Assembly: GCA_016844605.1 (NCBI GenBank)
Contig: JAENJD010000010.1
Coordinates: forward strand, 1-43,902
Direction of reading: 5' to 3'
Origin: Steroidobacteraceae bacterium
GTDB lineage: Bacteria > Pseudomonadota > Gammaproteobacteria > Steroidobacterales > Steroidobacteraceae
Length of the DNA: 43,902 bases
In this document: positions 35,870-43,902 of the stretch, piece by piece
How the letters are laid out: each line of letters starts with the position of its first letter
Numbering within the stretch: position 1 is the stretch's first letter
Program-made: the position numbers and the translations under genes
Notes under the pieces: model-generated
Told to the model about the DNA's origin: nothing
Seen by the model: the letters and a program-made list of their open reading frames with translations, nothing else
Databases searched by the model: none

Positions 35870-36139
35870 CTATCTCAAAATAACGGCGTGCAGAACGCGG
35901 TCATTCTCGAAGTACACGGAAAAGCCGGGATAGTCCCAGCGCGTGATCGGGGGCTGGCCGACCGTCGCGTGGCGGGTGACGGGCTCGCCGAAGCGGCCCT
36001 GCACCGTGGACATCGTGCTGCCCCGATTCGGGCGTTCGGCGGCGGCCGCGGGGTCACCCGTCGGCACGCTGAGCACCTCCGCCCAGGCGGGGCCAGTTGC
36101 AAGAAGCGAAAGCAGCAGCAATGTGCGTACGATAGTCAT
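35870..36139 (-). CDS. Small secreted/periplasmic conserved hypothetical protein
   Basis: Signal peptide MTIVRTLLLLSLLATGPAWA, then MSTVQGRFGEPVTRHATVGQPPITRWDYPGFSVYFENDRVLHAVIL. Confidence 0.8.
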   Translation of the reverse strand: MTIVRTLLLLSLLATGPAWAEVLSVPTGDPAAAAERPNRGSTMSTVQGRFGEPVTRHATVGQPPITRWDYPGFSVYFENDRVLHAVILR

Positions 36140-36239
36140 CGCGATTCCTCCGCCCGGCAGTGTAGCACCGGCTGGAAATGTGACGAGAATGCAGAGATAA
36201 ATCCATGATAGGCATCCCGAATTTGGCCAATAAGTACCG

Positions 36240-37475
36240 ATGCTGACACCATTGCCGCTGGGGCTCGGCCTGCGCTACGTGCGCGCCCGCAAGCACCAGT
36301 ATTTTGTCTCCTTCATCAGCTGGGTCTCGCTTGCAGGCGTCTGTCTCGGTGTCGCCGCCCTGATAACGATTCTGTCGGTCATGAATGGATTCGAAGGCGA
36401 GTTGCGCAGCCGCCTGCTCGCGCTTGCGGCGCATGCGACCCTGCCAGCGTCGGCTGACGTCGGGTCGCTTGAGGACCTCGCTGTCCGCGCGCGAAAACAA
36501 CCCGGTGTCACCCTGGCCCTGCCATTCATCGAGGTGCAGGGGCTGGCATCCGACGGGCCGCAGCTCGCGGGCGTGGCGCTGCGTGGCATTGCCGCCCGCG
36601 ATTACGCGGCAGACGCTGATTTGCGCACCGCGATGCGTGAAGGCTCGCTCGATGCGCTCATGGCAGGCAGCAATCGCATCGCACTCGGCCGCGCCCTCGC
36701 GATCCAGTTGCAGGTGGGCATCGGCGACACGGTGACGGTGCTGTTGCCTCGCATGGACGCCGATGGAGGCCTCACGCCGCGCATCGGCGCGTTCGAAGTG
36801 GCTGGCCTCTTCGAGATCGGGCTCGCCGATCACGACGCGGTGATGGGATTCGCCGCTATCGAGGATGTTGCAGCGCTCGCAGGGCCCTCGGCTACCGCCG
36901 GGGTGCACTTGTTTTTCGCGGATCCCTTTGAGGCTCCGCGGCTCGCCCCCGCCATTGCAGGCGCCCTCGGCACGGGTCCTGCGCGTGACTGGACCGTCGA
37001 TCACGCGGCCTACTTCCGCGCGATACGCCTCGAAAAGACGATGATGACGGTGATCCTGCTGCTGATCGTCTCGGTCGCAGCGTTCAACATCGTGGCGAGT
37101 CTCGTCATGGTGGTGGCGGAGAAACGCAGTGACATCGCTATCCTGCGCACAATGGGCCTGTCGCGTGCCGGCGTCATCGGCGCGTTTGTCGTGCAGGGCA
37201 CGGTCATTGGATGGATCGGCACGCTGGCCGGTGTCGGTCTCGGGATCCTGCTCGCGCTCTACGCAGGCGACATCACGCCGGTGCTGGAGCGCCTGTTCGG
37301 CTTCCAGGTGTTCGATGCCGATGTCTATTACATCACTCGCATCCCCTCGGAACTGCGTCTTGCCGATGTCGCGCTGGTCGCCGGGGCGGCGCTTGCGCTG
37401 ACGCTGGTCTCCACGATTTACCCTGCACGGCGTGCGGCTGCGACCGAGCCCGCGGAGGCGCTTCGTTATGAGTGA
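36240..37475 (+). CDS. lolC: Lipoprotein-releasing ABC transporter permease LolC-type
   Basis: LRYVRARKHQYFVSFISWVSLAGVCLGVAALITILSVMNGFEGELRSRLL; FtsX-like C terminus EKRSDIAILRTMGLSRAGVIGAFVVQGTVIG. Confidence 0.93.
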   Translation: MLTPLPLGLGLRYVRARKHQYFVSFISWVSLAGVCLGVAALITILSVMNGFEGELRSRLLALAAHATLPASADVGSLEDLAVRARKQPGVTLALPFIEVQGLASDGPQLAGVALRGIAARDYAADADLRTAMREGSLDALMAGSNRIALGRALAIQLQVGIGDTVTVLLPRMDADGGLTPRIGAFEVAGLFEIGLADHDAVMGFAAIEDVAALAGPSATAGVHLFFADPFEAPRLAPAIAGALGTGPARDWTVDHAAYFRAIRLEKTMMTVILLLIVSVAAFNIVASLVMVVAEKRSDIAILRTMGLSRAGVIGAFVVQGTVIGWIGTLAGVGLGILLALYAGDITPVLERLFGFQVFDADVYYITRIPSELRLADVALVAGAALALTLVSTIYPARRAAATEPAEALRYE

Positions 37476-38736
37476 GCGCTCGCTCGTTCCTGCCGCTTAT
37501 GCCTGGTGGATCGGTGCGCGCTACCTGCGGGCGCGCCGCGCCAACCGATTTGTCGGATTCATCTCGGGGATCTCGATGGCCGGTATCGCGCTCGGTGTCG
37601 CCGTGCTGATCGCCGTGCTGTCGGTCATGAATGGATTCGAGCTCGACCTGCAGGCAAGGATCCTGGGCGTGGTGTCCCATGCGACGCTTGAAGGCACGGA
37701 CGGCAGGCTCGACGATTGGCGGGATCTGCGCCGCCGCACGACCGGCCGGCCCGGCGTCGTGGCGATCGCGCCGTACATCGAAGGGCAGGGCATGCTGGTC
37801 GCAGCCGACCGGTCCGCCGCCGTCGAGTTGCGTGCCGTGGAGCCAGCGGACGAACGCGCCGTTTCGACCCTGCACCAGCACCTCAGTGGCGGCGGGCTGG
37901 ACGAACTGAAGCCGGGCGGCTACCGGATCCTGCTGGGGCACACGCTGGCCACGGAACTCGGCGTAGCAATCGGCGACAGCGTGCTGGTCGTCATCGCGCA
38001 GGGCAATGTGACACCCGCAGGTGTCGCGCCGCGCATGCGGCGATTCACCGTGGCAGGGCTGATCGATGTCGGCATGTACGAATTCGACCGCGGTCTCGCC
38101 CTGTTGCACCTGGAGGACGCGCGCCGGCTCTATCGCATGGGCGACTCGGTGACAGGATTGCGCTATGCGTTTGCCGATGGCAAAACCGCGGGCCAGCAGA
38201 TCCGCGAGCTTGCAGAGGGTCTCGGCGGCAGCTTCCTCATCAGTGACTGGAGCCGCCGTCACGCGAATTTCTTCCGCTCGATCCAGGTAACGAAATCGAT
38301 CATGTTCGTCGTGCTGCTGCTGGTCGTCGCTGTCGCGGCTTTCAACATCATCGCGACGCTCGTGATGGTTGTGAAGGAAAAGCGCCCCGACATCGCGATC
38401 CTGCGCACCCTGGGCGGCACGCCGCGCGAGATCCTGACGATATTCGTCGTGCAGGGCGCCGCAATCGGCGTCGTGGGGACCGGCGCGGGCGTGGCGCTGG
38501 GCCTCTTGATCGCGCACAACATCACGGCAATTGTCGGCGGCATCGAGCGGCTGCTCGGCATCACGCTCGTGGATCCGCAGGTCTATTTCATCTCGGAACT
38601 GCCCGCGGACGTGCAATCCGGGGATGTGCTCGCAATCGCGGTGACCGCACTGGTACTCGGTATTGCGGCAACCCTTTACCCGGCGTGGCGTGCAGCCAGC
38701 ACGCAGCCGGCGGAAGCCCTGCGTCATGAGGTCTGA
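37468..38736 (+). CDS. lolE: Lipoprotein-releasing ABC transporter permease LolE/LolC-type
   Basis: GARYLRARRANRFVGFISGISMAGIALGVAVLIAVLSVMNGFELDLQARILGVVSHATL; paralogous to the preceding gene. Start at ATG 37468. Confidence 0.92.
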   Translation: MSERSLVPAAYAWWIGARYLRARRANRFVGFISGISMAGIALGVAVLIAVLSVMNGFELDLQARILGVVSHATLEGTDGRLDDWRDLRRRTTGRPGVVAIAPYIEGQGMLVAADRSAAVELRAVEPADERAVSTLHQHLSGGGLDELKPGGYRILLGHTLATELGVAIGDSVLVVIAQGNVTPAGVAPRMRRFTVAGLIDVGMYEFDRGLALLHLEDARRLYRMGDSVTGLRYAFADGKTAGQQIRELAEGLGGSFLISDWSRRHANFFRSIQVTKSIMFVVLLLVVAVAAFNIIATLVMVVKEKRPDIAILRTLGGTPREILTIFVVQGAAIGVVGTGAGVALGLLIAHNITAIVGGIERLLGITLVDPQVYFISELPADVQSGDVLAIAVTALVLGIAATLYPAWRAASTQPAEALRHEV

Positions 38737-38745
38737 GACACAAGC

Positions 38746-39435
38746 ATGAATGACTCGGTAGTGCTCGCCTGCGAGGGCCTGGTGAAGGAATTCCGGCAGG
38801 GACCGGCGACGGTTCGCGTGCTGCGAGGCGTCAACGCGTCGATTCGCCGCGGCGAGCGCCTCGCAGTCGTCGGTGCGTCGGGATCTGGCAAGACAACGCT
38901 TTTGCAGTTGCTGGGCGGCCTCGACCTGCCGACTTCCGGCCGCGTGCTGATCGACGGCCGCGAGATGTCCGCGCTTCCGGACGTTGAGCGCGGCCGGCTC
39001 CGCAATGTCGCAATGGGATTCGTCTACCAGTTTCACCACCTGCTGCCGGAGTTCAGCGCGCTCGAGAATGTCGCGATGCCGCTCCTGATACGACGGTTGC
39101 CGCGTGCGGAGGCCAATGAGAAGGCGCGGGCACTGCTGGCGCGCGTCGGGCTCGCGGATCGCCTGACGCACAGGCCATCCGAGTTGTCCGGCGGCGAGCG
39201 CCAGCGCGCGGCGGTCGCACGAGCATTGGTTACGCAGCCGCGGATCGTCCTTGCCGACGAACCGACGGGCAATCTGGATGGCGCCCACGCGCGACAGATA
39301 TTCGCGCTGATGATGGAGCTGAATCGCGAACTGGGCACCAGTCTCGTCATCGTCACGCATGACACCCAGCTCGCTGCGCGCATGGATCGCGTGCTGACCC
39401 TGGAAGACGGATTACTGCTCGAACGCGAGGGCTGA
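38746..39435 (+). CDS. lolD: Lipoprotein-releasing ABC transporter ATP-binding protein
   Basis: [32 protein letters not shown]-loop [56 protein letters not shown]. Confidence 0.96.
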   Translation: MNDSVVLACEGLVKEFRQGPATVRVLRGVNASIRRGERLAVVGASGSGKTTLLQLLGGLDLPTSGRVLIDGREMSALPDVERGRLRNVAMGFVYQFHHLLPEFSALENVAMPLLIRRLPRAEANEKARALLARVGLADRLTHRPSELSGGERQRAAVARALVTQPRIVLADEPTGNLDGAHARQIFALMMELNRELGTSLVIVTHDTQLAARMDRVLTLEDGLLLEREG

Positions 39436-39455
39436 CGGCACCACGCGGTAGTCGC

Positions 39456-39474
39456 CGCCGATCCAAGATCGGCG
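39456..39474 (+). terminator. Perfect 8-bp stem/3-nt loop hairpin between lolD and comEC
   Basis: CGCCGATC-CAA-GATCGGCG; no downstream U-tract. Confidence 0.4.
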
Positions 39475-39498
39475 CTGGCCACTGACGGATGATCCGCG

Positions 39499-40908
39499 AT
39501 GCCCTGGCTCGTGCTGGCCTTCTGTGCCGGCGCCGCCGCCGTTCATTTCCTTCCCGTACTGCCGACGCAAGGCGGCCTGGTGGCGACCGCGGTGGCAGGA
39601 ATGCTCGTCTGGCCGCGTTGGCGGGTCATTGCGGCGATGTTGTTCGGGCTCGCCTGGACCGCATTCAGTGCCAGGCAGATCCTTGCCGACGACTGGCCGT
39701 GTATGCGCGATCGCGAGGTCATCGATCTCGTTGGCGTCGTGACCGCCCCGGCAACGATGCGCGTAGGGCGGGTCGATTTCGACTTCCTTGCTTCCAGTTC
39801 GGCCGGATCAGGAGAGCCGCGGCAGTTGCGCCTCAGTTGGTACGAGGCCGACGCAGTTCCCCTGCCAGGCCAGCAGTGGCGCATGACGGCACGCCTGCGC
39901 TGCCGCAGCGGCTTCTCCAATCCGGGGACACCCGATCGCGAACTCAACTTGCTGAGGCAGGGGCTCGGCGCTACCGGATACGTCGTCAGCGGGTTCCGGC
40001 CGATGCTGCTTGCAGACCGGCCATGGCAATACCCGGTGCAGCGCCTGCGCGCGCGGATCGCCGCGGACATCGCCGCATCGCAGGCTTCATATGCCTCGGC
40101 AGCAGTGTTGCAGGGCCTTTCAGTCGGCGTGCGCGGCAATGTGCCCGACAAGTTGTGGGAGGCCTTTGCCGCCACCGGCATTGCGCATCTGATGGCCATC
40201 TCCGGCATGCATGTGACCGGTTGTGCCCTGTTCGCCCTGCTGCTGATGCGCTCGGCCTGGCAGCTGCGGCCGGGCATTCTGCAAAGCAGGAGGATCGGTG
40301 TCGAGATGGCGGTCGTGGTTGCTGTCACGGCCGCCTATGCAATGCTTGCCGGTGCGTCGTTGCCCACATTGCGAACGCTCGTGATGGTCGTCATCGTTGC
40401 GTGGCAGCGCGTGCTGCGGCGCGCCACGCCGGTGCACCTGACATTGGCGCTGGCGGCCTTGCTGCTGGTTGCCGCTGACCCGCTCGCCGTTAGCTCGAGC
40501 GGATTCTGGCTGTCATTCGTGGCGACCGCCGCCTTGCTGGCCCTGATCGACGCCGGGCCCGGGTGGCTGGGCCGCCTGACGGCATTCCTGCGCGCACAGG
40601 CAGCAATCCTCCTGCTGCTGACACCGGTGCTGGCTATCGCCTTTGGCCGGCTGTCGCTGATCGCGCCGCTCGCGAACGCGATCACGGTCCCCGTCTTCAG
40701 CCTTGTGCTGCTGCCGGTCATCCTGCTTGCCACGATGCTCGCGGCGTTGTCGCCCGGGAGCGCAAGCGCCATCTGGGAGGCGCTTGCAGCGCTCCTCGAT
40801 TCAAGCTGGCCTTGGTTCATTGCGGCGGGCCGATTGGAATTCGCGACCTGGTGGCCCGTGGCGCAGCCGATTGCGCTCGTCATTGCCGCCGGTGCGACGC
40901 GTTACTGA
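39499..40908 (+). CDS. comEC: DNA internalization protein ComEC/Rec2, N-terminal and competence (membrane) part
   Basis: FCAGAAAVHFLPVLP...GLSVGVRGNVPDKLWEAFAATGIAHLMAISGMHVTGCALFALLL; multiple TM segments; ends at TGA 40906-40908 before the metallo-beta-lactamase domain. Confidence 0.9.
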   Translation: MPWLVLAFCAGAAAVHFLPVLPTQGGLVATAVAGMLVWPRWRVIAAMLFGLAWTAFSARQILADDWPCMRDREVIDLVGVVTAPATMRVGRVDFDFLASSSAGSGEPRQLRLSWYEADAVPLPGQQWRMTARLRCRSGFSNPGTPDRELNLLRQGLGATGYVVSGFRPMLLADRPWQYPVQRLRARIAADIAASQASYASAAVLQGLSVGVRGNVPDKLWEAFAATGIAHLMAISGMHVTGCALFALLLMRSAWQLRPGILQSRRIGVEMAVVVAVTAAYAMLAGASLPTLRTLVMVVIVAWQRVLRRATPVHLTLALAALLLVAADPLAVSSSGFWLSFVATAALLALIDAGPGWLGRLTAFLRAQAAILLLLTPVLAIAFGRLSLIAPLANAITVPVFSLVLLPVILLATMLAALSPGSASAIWEALAALLDSSWPWFIAAGRLEFATWWPVAQPIALVIAAGATRY

Positions 40909-41759
40909 TGCCAATACGGGGCCTGCGCGCTGCCGCTGCGGTGATGCTCGCGGCGATCGTGCTTGGGCGCGCGGGGCGACCCGCGGAAGCAGCGTGGGCG
41001 CTCACGACACTGGATGTGGGGCAGGGGCTCGCAGTCGTCGTCGAGACCCGTGATCACGTGCTCGTATTTGACACCGGGCCACGTTGGCGCGGCGGCTCGG
41101 CGGCGGCGCGTGTCTCATTGATTCCCTGGCTGCGCGCGCGCGGGATCCGTCACATCGATCGCCTGGTGCTGAGCCACGATGACGGCGACCACACCGGAGG
41201 GACCGGCGCATTGCTTGATTCGCTGCCCGTCAAGGACCTGCTGGTCGGGCCTCGAGTCAAGCCAAAGGTGCCCTCGAGGACCTGCCGGCGTGGCGAGCAC
41301 TGGCGATGGGACGGCATTGAATTCCGGGTCCTCCATCCCGTGCTCGAGACACCCGGCAGCGACAATGACAACTCCTGTGTCCTGCACATCGCCGGGACCG
41401 GCGGCAGCGCGCTATTGCTGGCGGATCCCGAAGCCGCTGCCGAGGAGGAGCTCCTGTCGCAATCGCTGAGCGCGGATGTCGTGCTCTTGCCGCATCACGG
41501 CAGCCGCACGTCCTCCGGGGCGCGCCTTGTTGGCGCAGTCGGTGCGCGCGTTGGAATCGTTTCGGCTGGATTCGGCAATCGCTGGAATCTGCCTGATCCG
41601 GGTGTCATCGCGCGCTGGCGCGCCGCCGGCACGACTGTGCTGAACACCGCCGATGTCGGCGCCGTCACCGTACATTTTGCGCCGACGCCGGGTGGCATCG
41701 AAATCCAGGCGCATCGACTGGAGTCCCGGCGCTGGTGGCGAAGGGGCGCATCGCGCTGA
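40908..41759 (+). CDS. comEC: ComEC C-terminal metallo-beta-lactamase-like domain as a separate ORF
   Basis: WALTTLDVGQGLAVVVETRDHVLVFDTGPRW...DRLVLSHDDGDHTGG...VVLLPHHGSRTSSG, as in ComEC C-terminal MBL domains. ATG overlaps the previous stop (TGATG). Confidence 0.88.
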   Translation: MPIRGLRAAAAVMLAAIVLGRAGRPAEAAWALTTLDVGQGLAVVVETRDHVLVFDTGPRWRGGSAAARVSLIPWLRARGIRHIDRLVLSHDDGDHTGGTGALLDSLPVKDLLVGPRVKPKVPSRTCRRGEHWRWDGIEFRVLHPVLETPGSDNDNSCVLHIAGTGGSALLLADPEAAAEEELLSQSLSADVVLLPHHGSRTSSGARLVGAVGARVGIVSAGFGNRWNLPDPGVIARWRAAGTTVLNTADVGAVTVHFAPTPGGIEIQAHRLESRRWWRRGASR

Positions 41760-41803
41760 ACGGGCAGGGCATCGATACAGCGGTCACGGTATCATGCCGC
41801 CGC

Positions 41804-42451
41804 ATGTGGGAAATCATCGTTGCCGGCGGCCCGGTCATGGCGCCGATCATCCTTTGCTCGGTGGTCGGCATCGCCATCGTGGTCGAGCGTCTCTGGACAC
41901 TGCAGCGCAAGCGCGTCATTCCGCGCGAACTGACGGACCGCGTGTGGAAACTGGTTGAAACGCGGACCCTGAACGACCGGCACATCGAGGCGCTCGCGCG
42001 CAATTCCCCGTTGGGCCGGATACTCGCTGCGGGGCTTGCGAACCGCAATCACGGGCGCGAAATCATGAAAGAGGCCATCGAGGATACCGGACGGCACGTG
42101 GTCCATGAACTCGAGCGGTTTCTGAATACGCTCGGCACGATTGCCGCGATGTCGCCGCTGCTCGGATTGCTCGGCACCGTGACCGGGATGATCACCGCCT
42201 TCAATGCGATCACGGAGGCGGGTGTCGGAGACCCGCGTGCGCTGTCGGGCGGTATCGGTGAGGCGTTGATTACGACTGCAGCCGGCTTGATCGTCGCGGT
42301 TCCCGCGTTGTTCGCCTATCGTTACCTGCGCGGACAGGTGGACGCCCTGGTCATCGACATGGAAAAGGAGGCGACCCGGCTGGTGCAGGCCTTCGACCGC
42401 ATGGGCGCAAAGGCGCAGGCCCACGAGCGGCGGCGCGAAGCGGCCTCATGA
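41804..42451 (+). CDS. exbB: MotA/TolQ/ExbB proton channel family protein
   Basis: MWEIIVAGGPVMAPIILCSVVGIAIVVERLWTLQRKR; LNTLGTIAAMSPLLGLLGTVTGMITAFNAI; ALITTAAGLIVAVPALFAYRYL. Confidence 0.94.
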   Translation: MWEIIVAGGPVMAPIILCSVVGIAIVVERLWTLQRKRVIPRELTDRVWKLVETRTLNDRHIEALARNSPLGRILAAGLANRNHGREIMKEAIEDTGRHVVHELERFLNTLGTIAAMSPLLGLLGTVTGMITAFNAITEAGVGDPRALSGGIGEALITTAAGLIVAVPALFAYRYLRGQVDALVIDMEKEATRLVQAFDRMGAKAQAHERRREAAS

Positions 42452-42870
42452 GACTCGACTCCAGGCGCAAAGAAGAACCGGAACTGAACATGACGTCGCT
42501 GATCGACGTCGTGTTGTTGCTGGTTATCTTCTTCATGCTGGCGACCACGTTCGTGAAGGAAGGCCGGCTGCGCGTCGAGCTGCCGGACGCAAATTCCGCA
42601 CCGGCGGACGCGCCGCTGGACCCCCTCGTCATCACGATCACGGCCCAGGGCGGCTACCGCGTCAATGAACGCACGCTCGTCAACAATTCGCGCGAGACCT
42701 TGCGTGCCACATTGTTGAAGGTTTCCGGCGGCGAGACCGGGCAACCGGTGACGATTCGCGCCGATGCCCGCGCGACACATCAATCTGTCGTGACCGCGAT
42801 GGATGTGGCGGCGCGTCTTGGCTTCACGCAGGTCAACATTGCAACCATCAGCCAGCAAACGGAAGGTTGA
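42448..42870 (+). CDS. exbD: Biopolymer transport protein ExbD/TolR family
   Basis: EEPELNMTSLIDVVLLLVIFFMLATTFVKEGRLRVELPDA; ATGA overlap with exbB. Confidence 0.94.
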   Translation: MRLDSRRKEEPELNMTSLIDVVLLLVIFFMLATTFVKEGRLRVELPDANSAPADAPLDPLVITITAQGGYRVNERTLVNNSRETLRATLLKVSGGETGQPVTIRADARATHQSVVTAMDVAARLGFTQVNIATISQQTEG

Positions 42871-43902
42871 CCGCGACCTGCCGCCGCTGAACACCAGCGG
42901 TCTCAGGATCTACAGGCGGCTCATGGCTTATGCCAGGCCGCACTGGCCGATGTTCGCGCTGGGCGTCGTCGGCATGGTGCTGTTTGCATCCGTCGATACC
43001 GGGCTGGCCTGGCTGGTCAAGAAATTCCTGGATGGCGCCTTTGTCGAGCGCGACCCGCAGGTGCTGGTGCTGGTGCCGGCCGGCATCATCGTATTGTTCA
43101 CTGTTCGCGGCATCGGCGACTTTCTCGCCGTATTCGCTCCCGGATGGGTCGGCCGCCACGTCATCAAGGCCATTCGGCGGGATGTCTTCGCACGTTACCT
43201 TCAGCTGCCAACGGCTTTCTTCGACCGCAATGGCGTCGCGCAGTTGTTGTCGAAGCTGACCTACAACATCGAACTGGTCGCGGAAGCCGCGACCACCGCG
43301 ATCACCTCGTTGATCCGCGACACGTTGACAATCGCCGGACTGCTCGGCTGGTTGTTCTTCATGAACTGGCGACTGACTTCCTTCGCGCTGGCTGTGGCGC
43401 CTCTGATCGTGGGGTTGATGCGGATCACCAGCCGCCTGTTCCGGCGCTACAGCATGCGAATCCAGGCCTCGATGGGGGATGTCACCCGCGTGGCGAAGGA
43501 AGCGCTCGAAAGCCACCGGATGATCAAGGTCTTCAATGCACAACCGCAACAGCACGGCTCGTTCGAGCAGGTCAATGAACGCAATCGCGCGAGCTTCATG
43601 AAGCTGGTGGCGGTCAAGGCGGTGTCGAACCCGGTGGTGCAGCTGATAGCGGCATTCGGGCTCGCGGCCATCATGTATGTCGCAATCCGCGACGTGCTGG
43701 AGAAAGGGCTGTCGGTCGGCGAATTCACCTCGTTCCTGACGGCGTTGCTGCTGATCACGGCGCCGCTGCGCCGGCTCGTCAGTATCGTCGGGCCGCTGCA
43801 GCAAGGCATCGCCGCGGGCCAGAGTGTATTCGAGATACTCGACACCGCGGCGGAGGACCAGGGCGGGCCCCGCCGCATCGAGCACGCGCGCGGGGAAATC
43901 GA
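42839..43902 (+). CDS. msbA: Lipid A export ABC transporter (MsbA), truncated by window end
   Basis: RIYRRLMAYARPHWPMFALGVVGMVLFASVDTGLAWLVKKFLDGAFV...GGRHVIKAIRRDVFARYLQLPTAFFDRNGVAQLLSKLTYN region (read as WVGRHVIKAIRRDVF), open to the window end. Start uncertain: in-frame TTG 42839 or ATG 42923. Confidence 0.9.
   Translation, partial: MQPSASKRKVDRDLPPLNTSGLRIYRRLMAYARPHWPMFALGVVGMVLFASVDTGLAWLVKKFLDGAFVERDPQVLVLVPAGIIVLFTVRGIGDFLAVFAPGWVGRHVIKAIRRDVFARYLQLPTAFFDRNGVAQLLSKLTYNIELVAEAATTAITSLIRDTLTIAGLLGWLFFMNWRLTSFALAVAPLIVGLMRITSRLFRRYSMRIQASMGDVTRVAKEALESHRMIKVFNAQPQQHGSFEQVNERNRASFMKLVAVKAVSNPVVQLIAAFGLAAIMYVAIRDVLEKGLSVGEFTSFLTALLLITAPLRRLVSIVGPLQQGIAAGQSVFEILDTAAEDQGGPRRIEHARGEI

Noticed and set aside
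37333-39360. 675-aa minus-strand ORF antisense to lolE and lolD
   Set aside because: Composition (His/Arg/Gln/Asp-rich, no domain pattern) is that of a mirror frame in GC-rich coding DNA; the + strand genes are unambiguous.

Overview
The window is a GC-rich, gene-dense gammaproteobacterial-type chromosomal segment made almost entirely of conserved housekeeping genes. In order: minor type IV pilins (pilV fragment, fimT/gspH); pyrG-kdsA-eno-ftsB-ispD-ispF-truD; smr (-); surE-pcm-nlpD; a remnant Mth938-like gene (-); recJ-prfB-lysS; ygfZ (-); sdhCDAB-sdhE-ygfX; rpoE-rseA-rseB-grx-lepA-lepB-DUF4845-rnc-era-recO-pdxJ-acpS-exonuclease-rlmD-nagZ; mfd (-) and a small secreted protein (-); lolC-lolE-lolD; comEC (split); exbB-exbD-msbA (truncated by the window end). 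I found no tRNA, rRNA, CRISPR array, transposase, phage or defence island, and no convincing new multi-gene system. The observations most worth a second look are: (1) a perfect 30-bp-arm nested palindrome between nlpD and a decayed Mth938-like gene; (2) that gene's internal deletion plus frame change; (3) comEC split into two ORFs by a TGATG stop/start overlap; (4) a glutaredoxin-like gene with no ATG/GTG/TTG start, only a CTG overlapping the rseB stop; (5) the classical prfB programmed +1 frameshift site. All family assignments come from reading the translations by eye; no database search was run.
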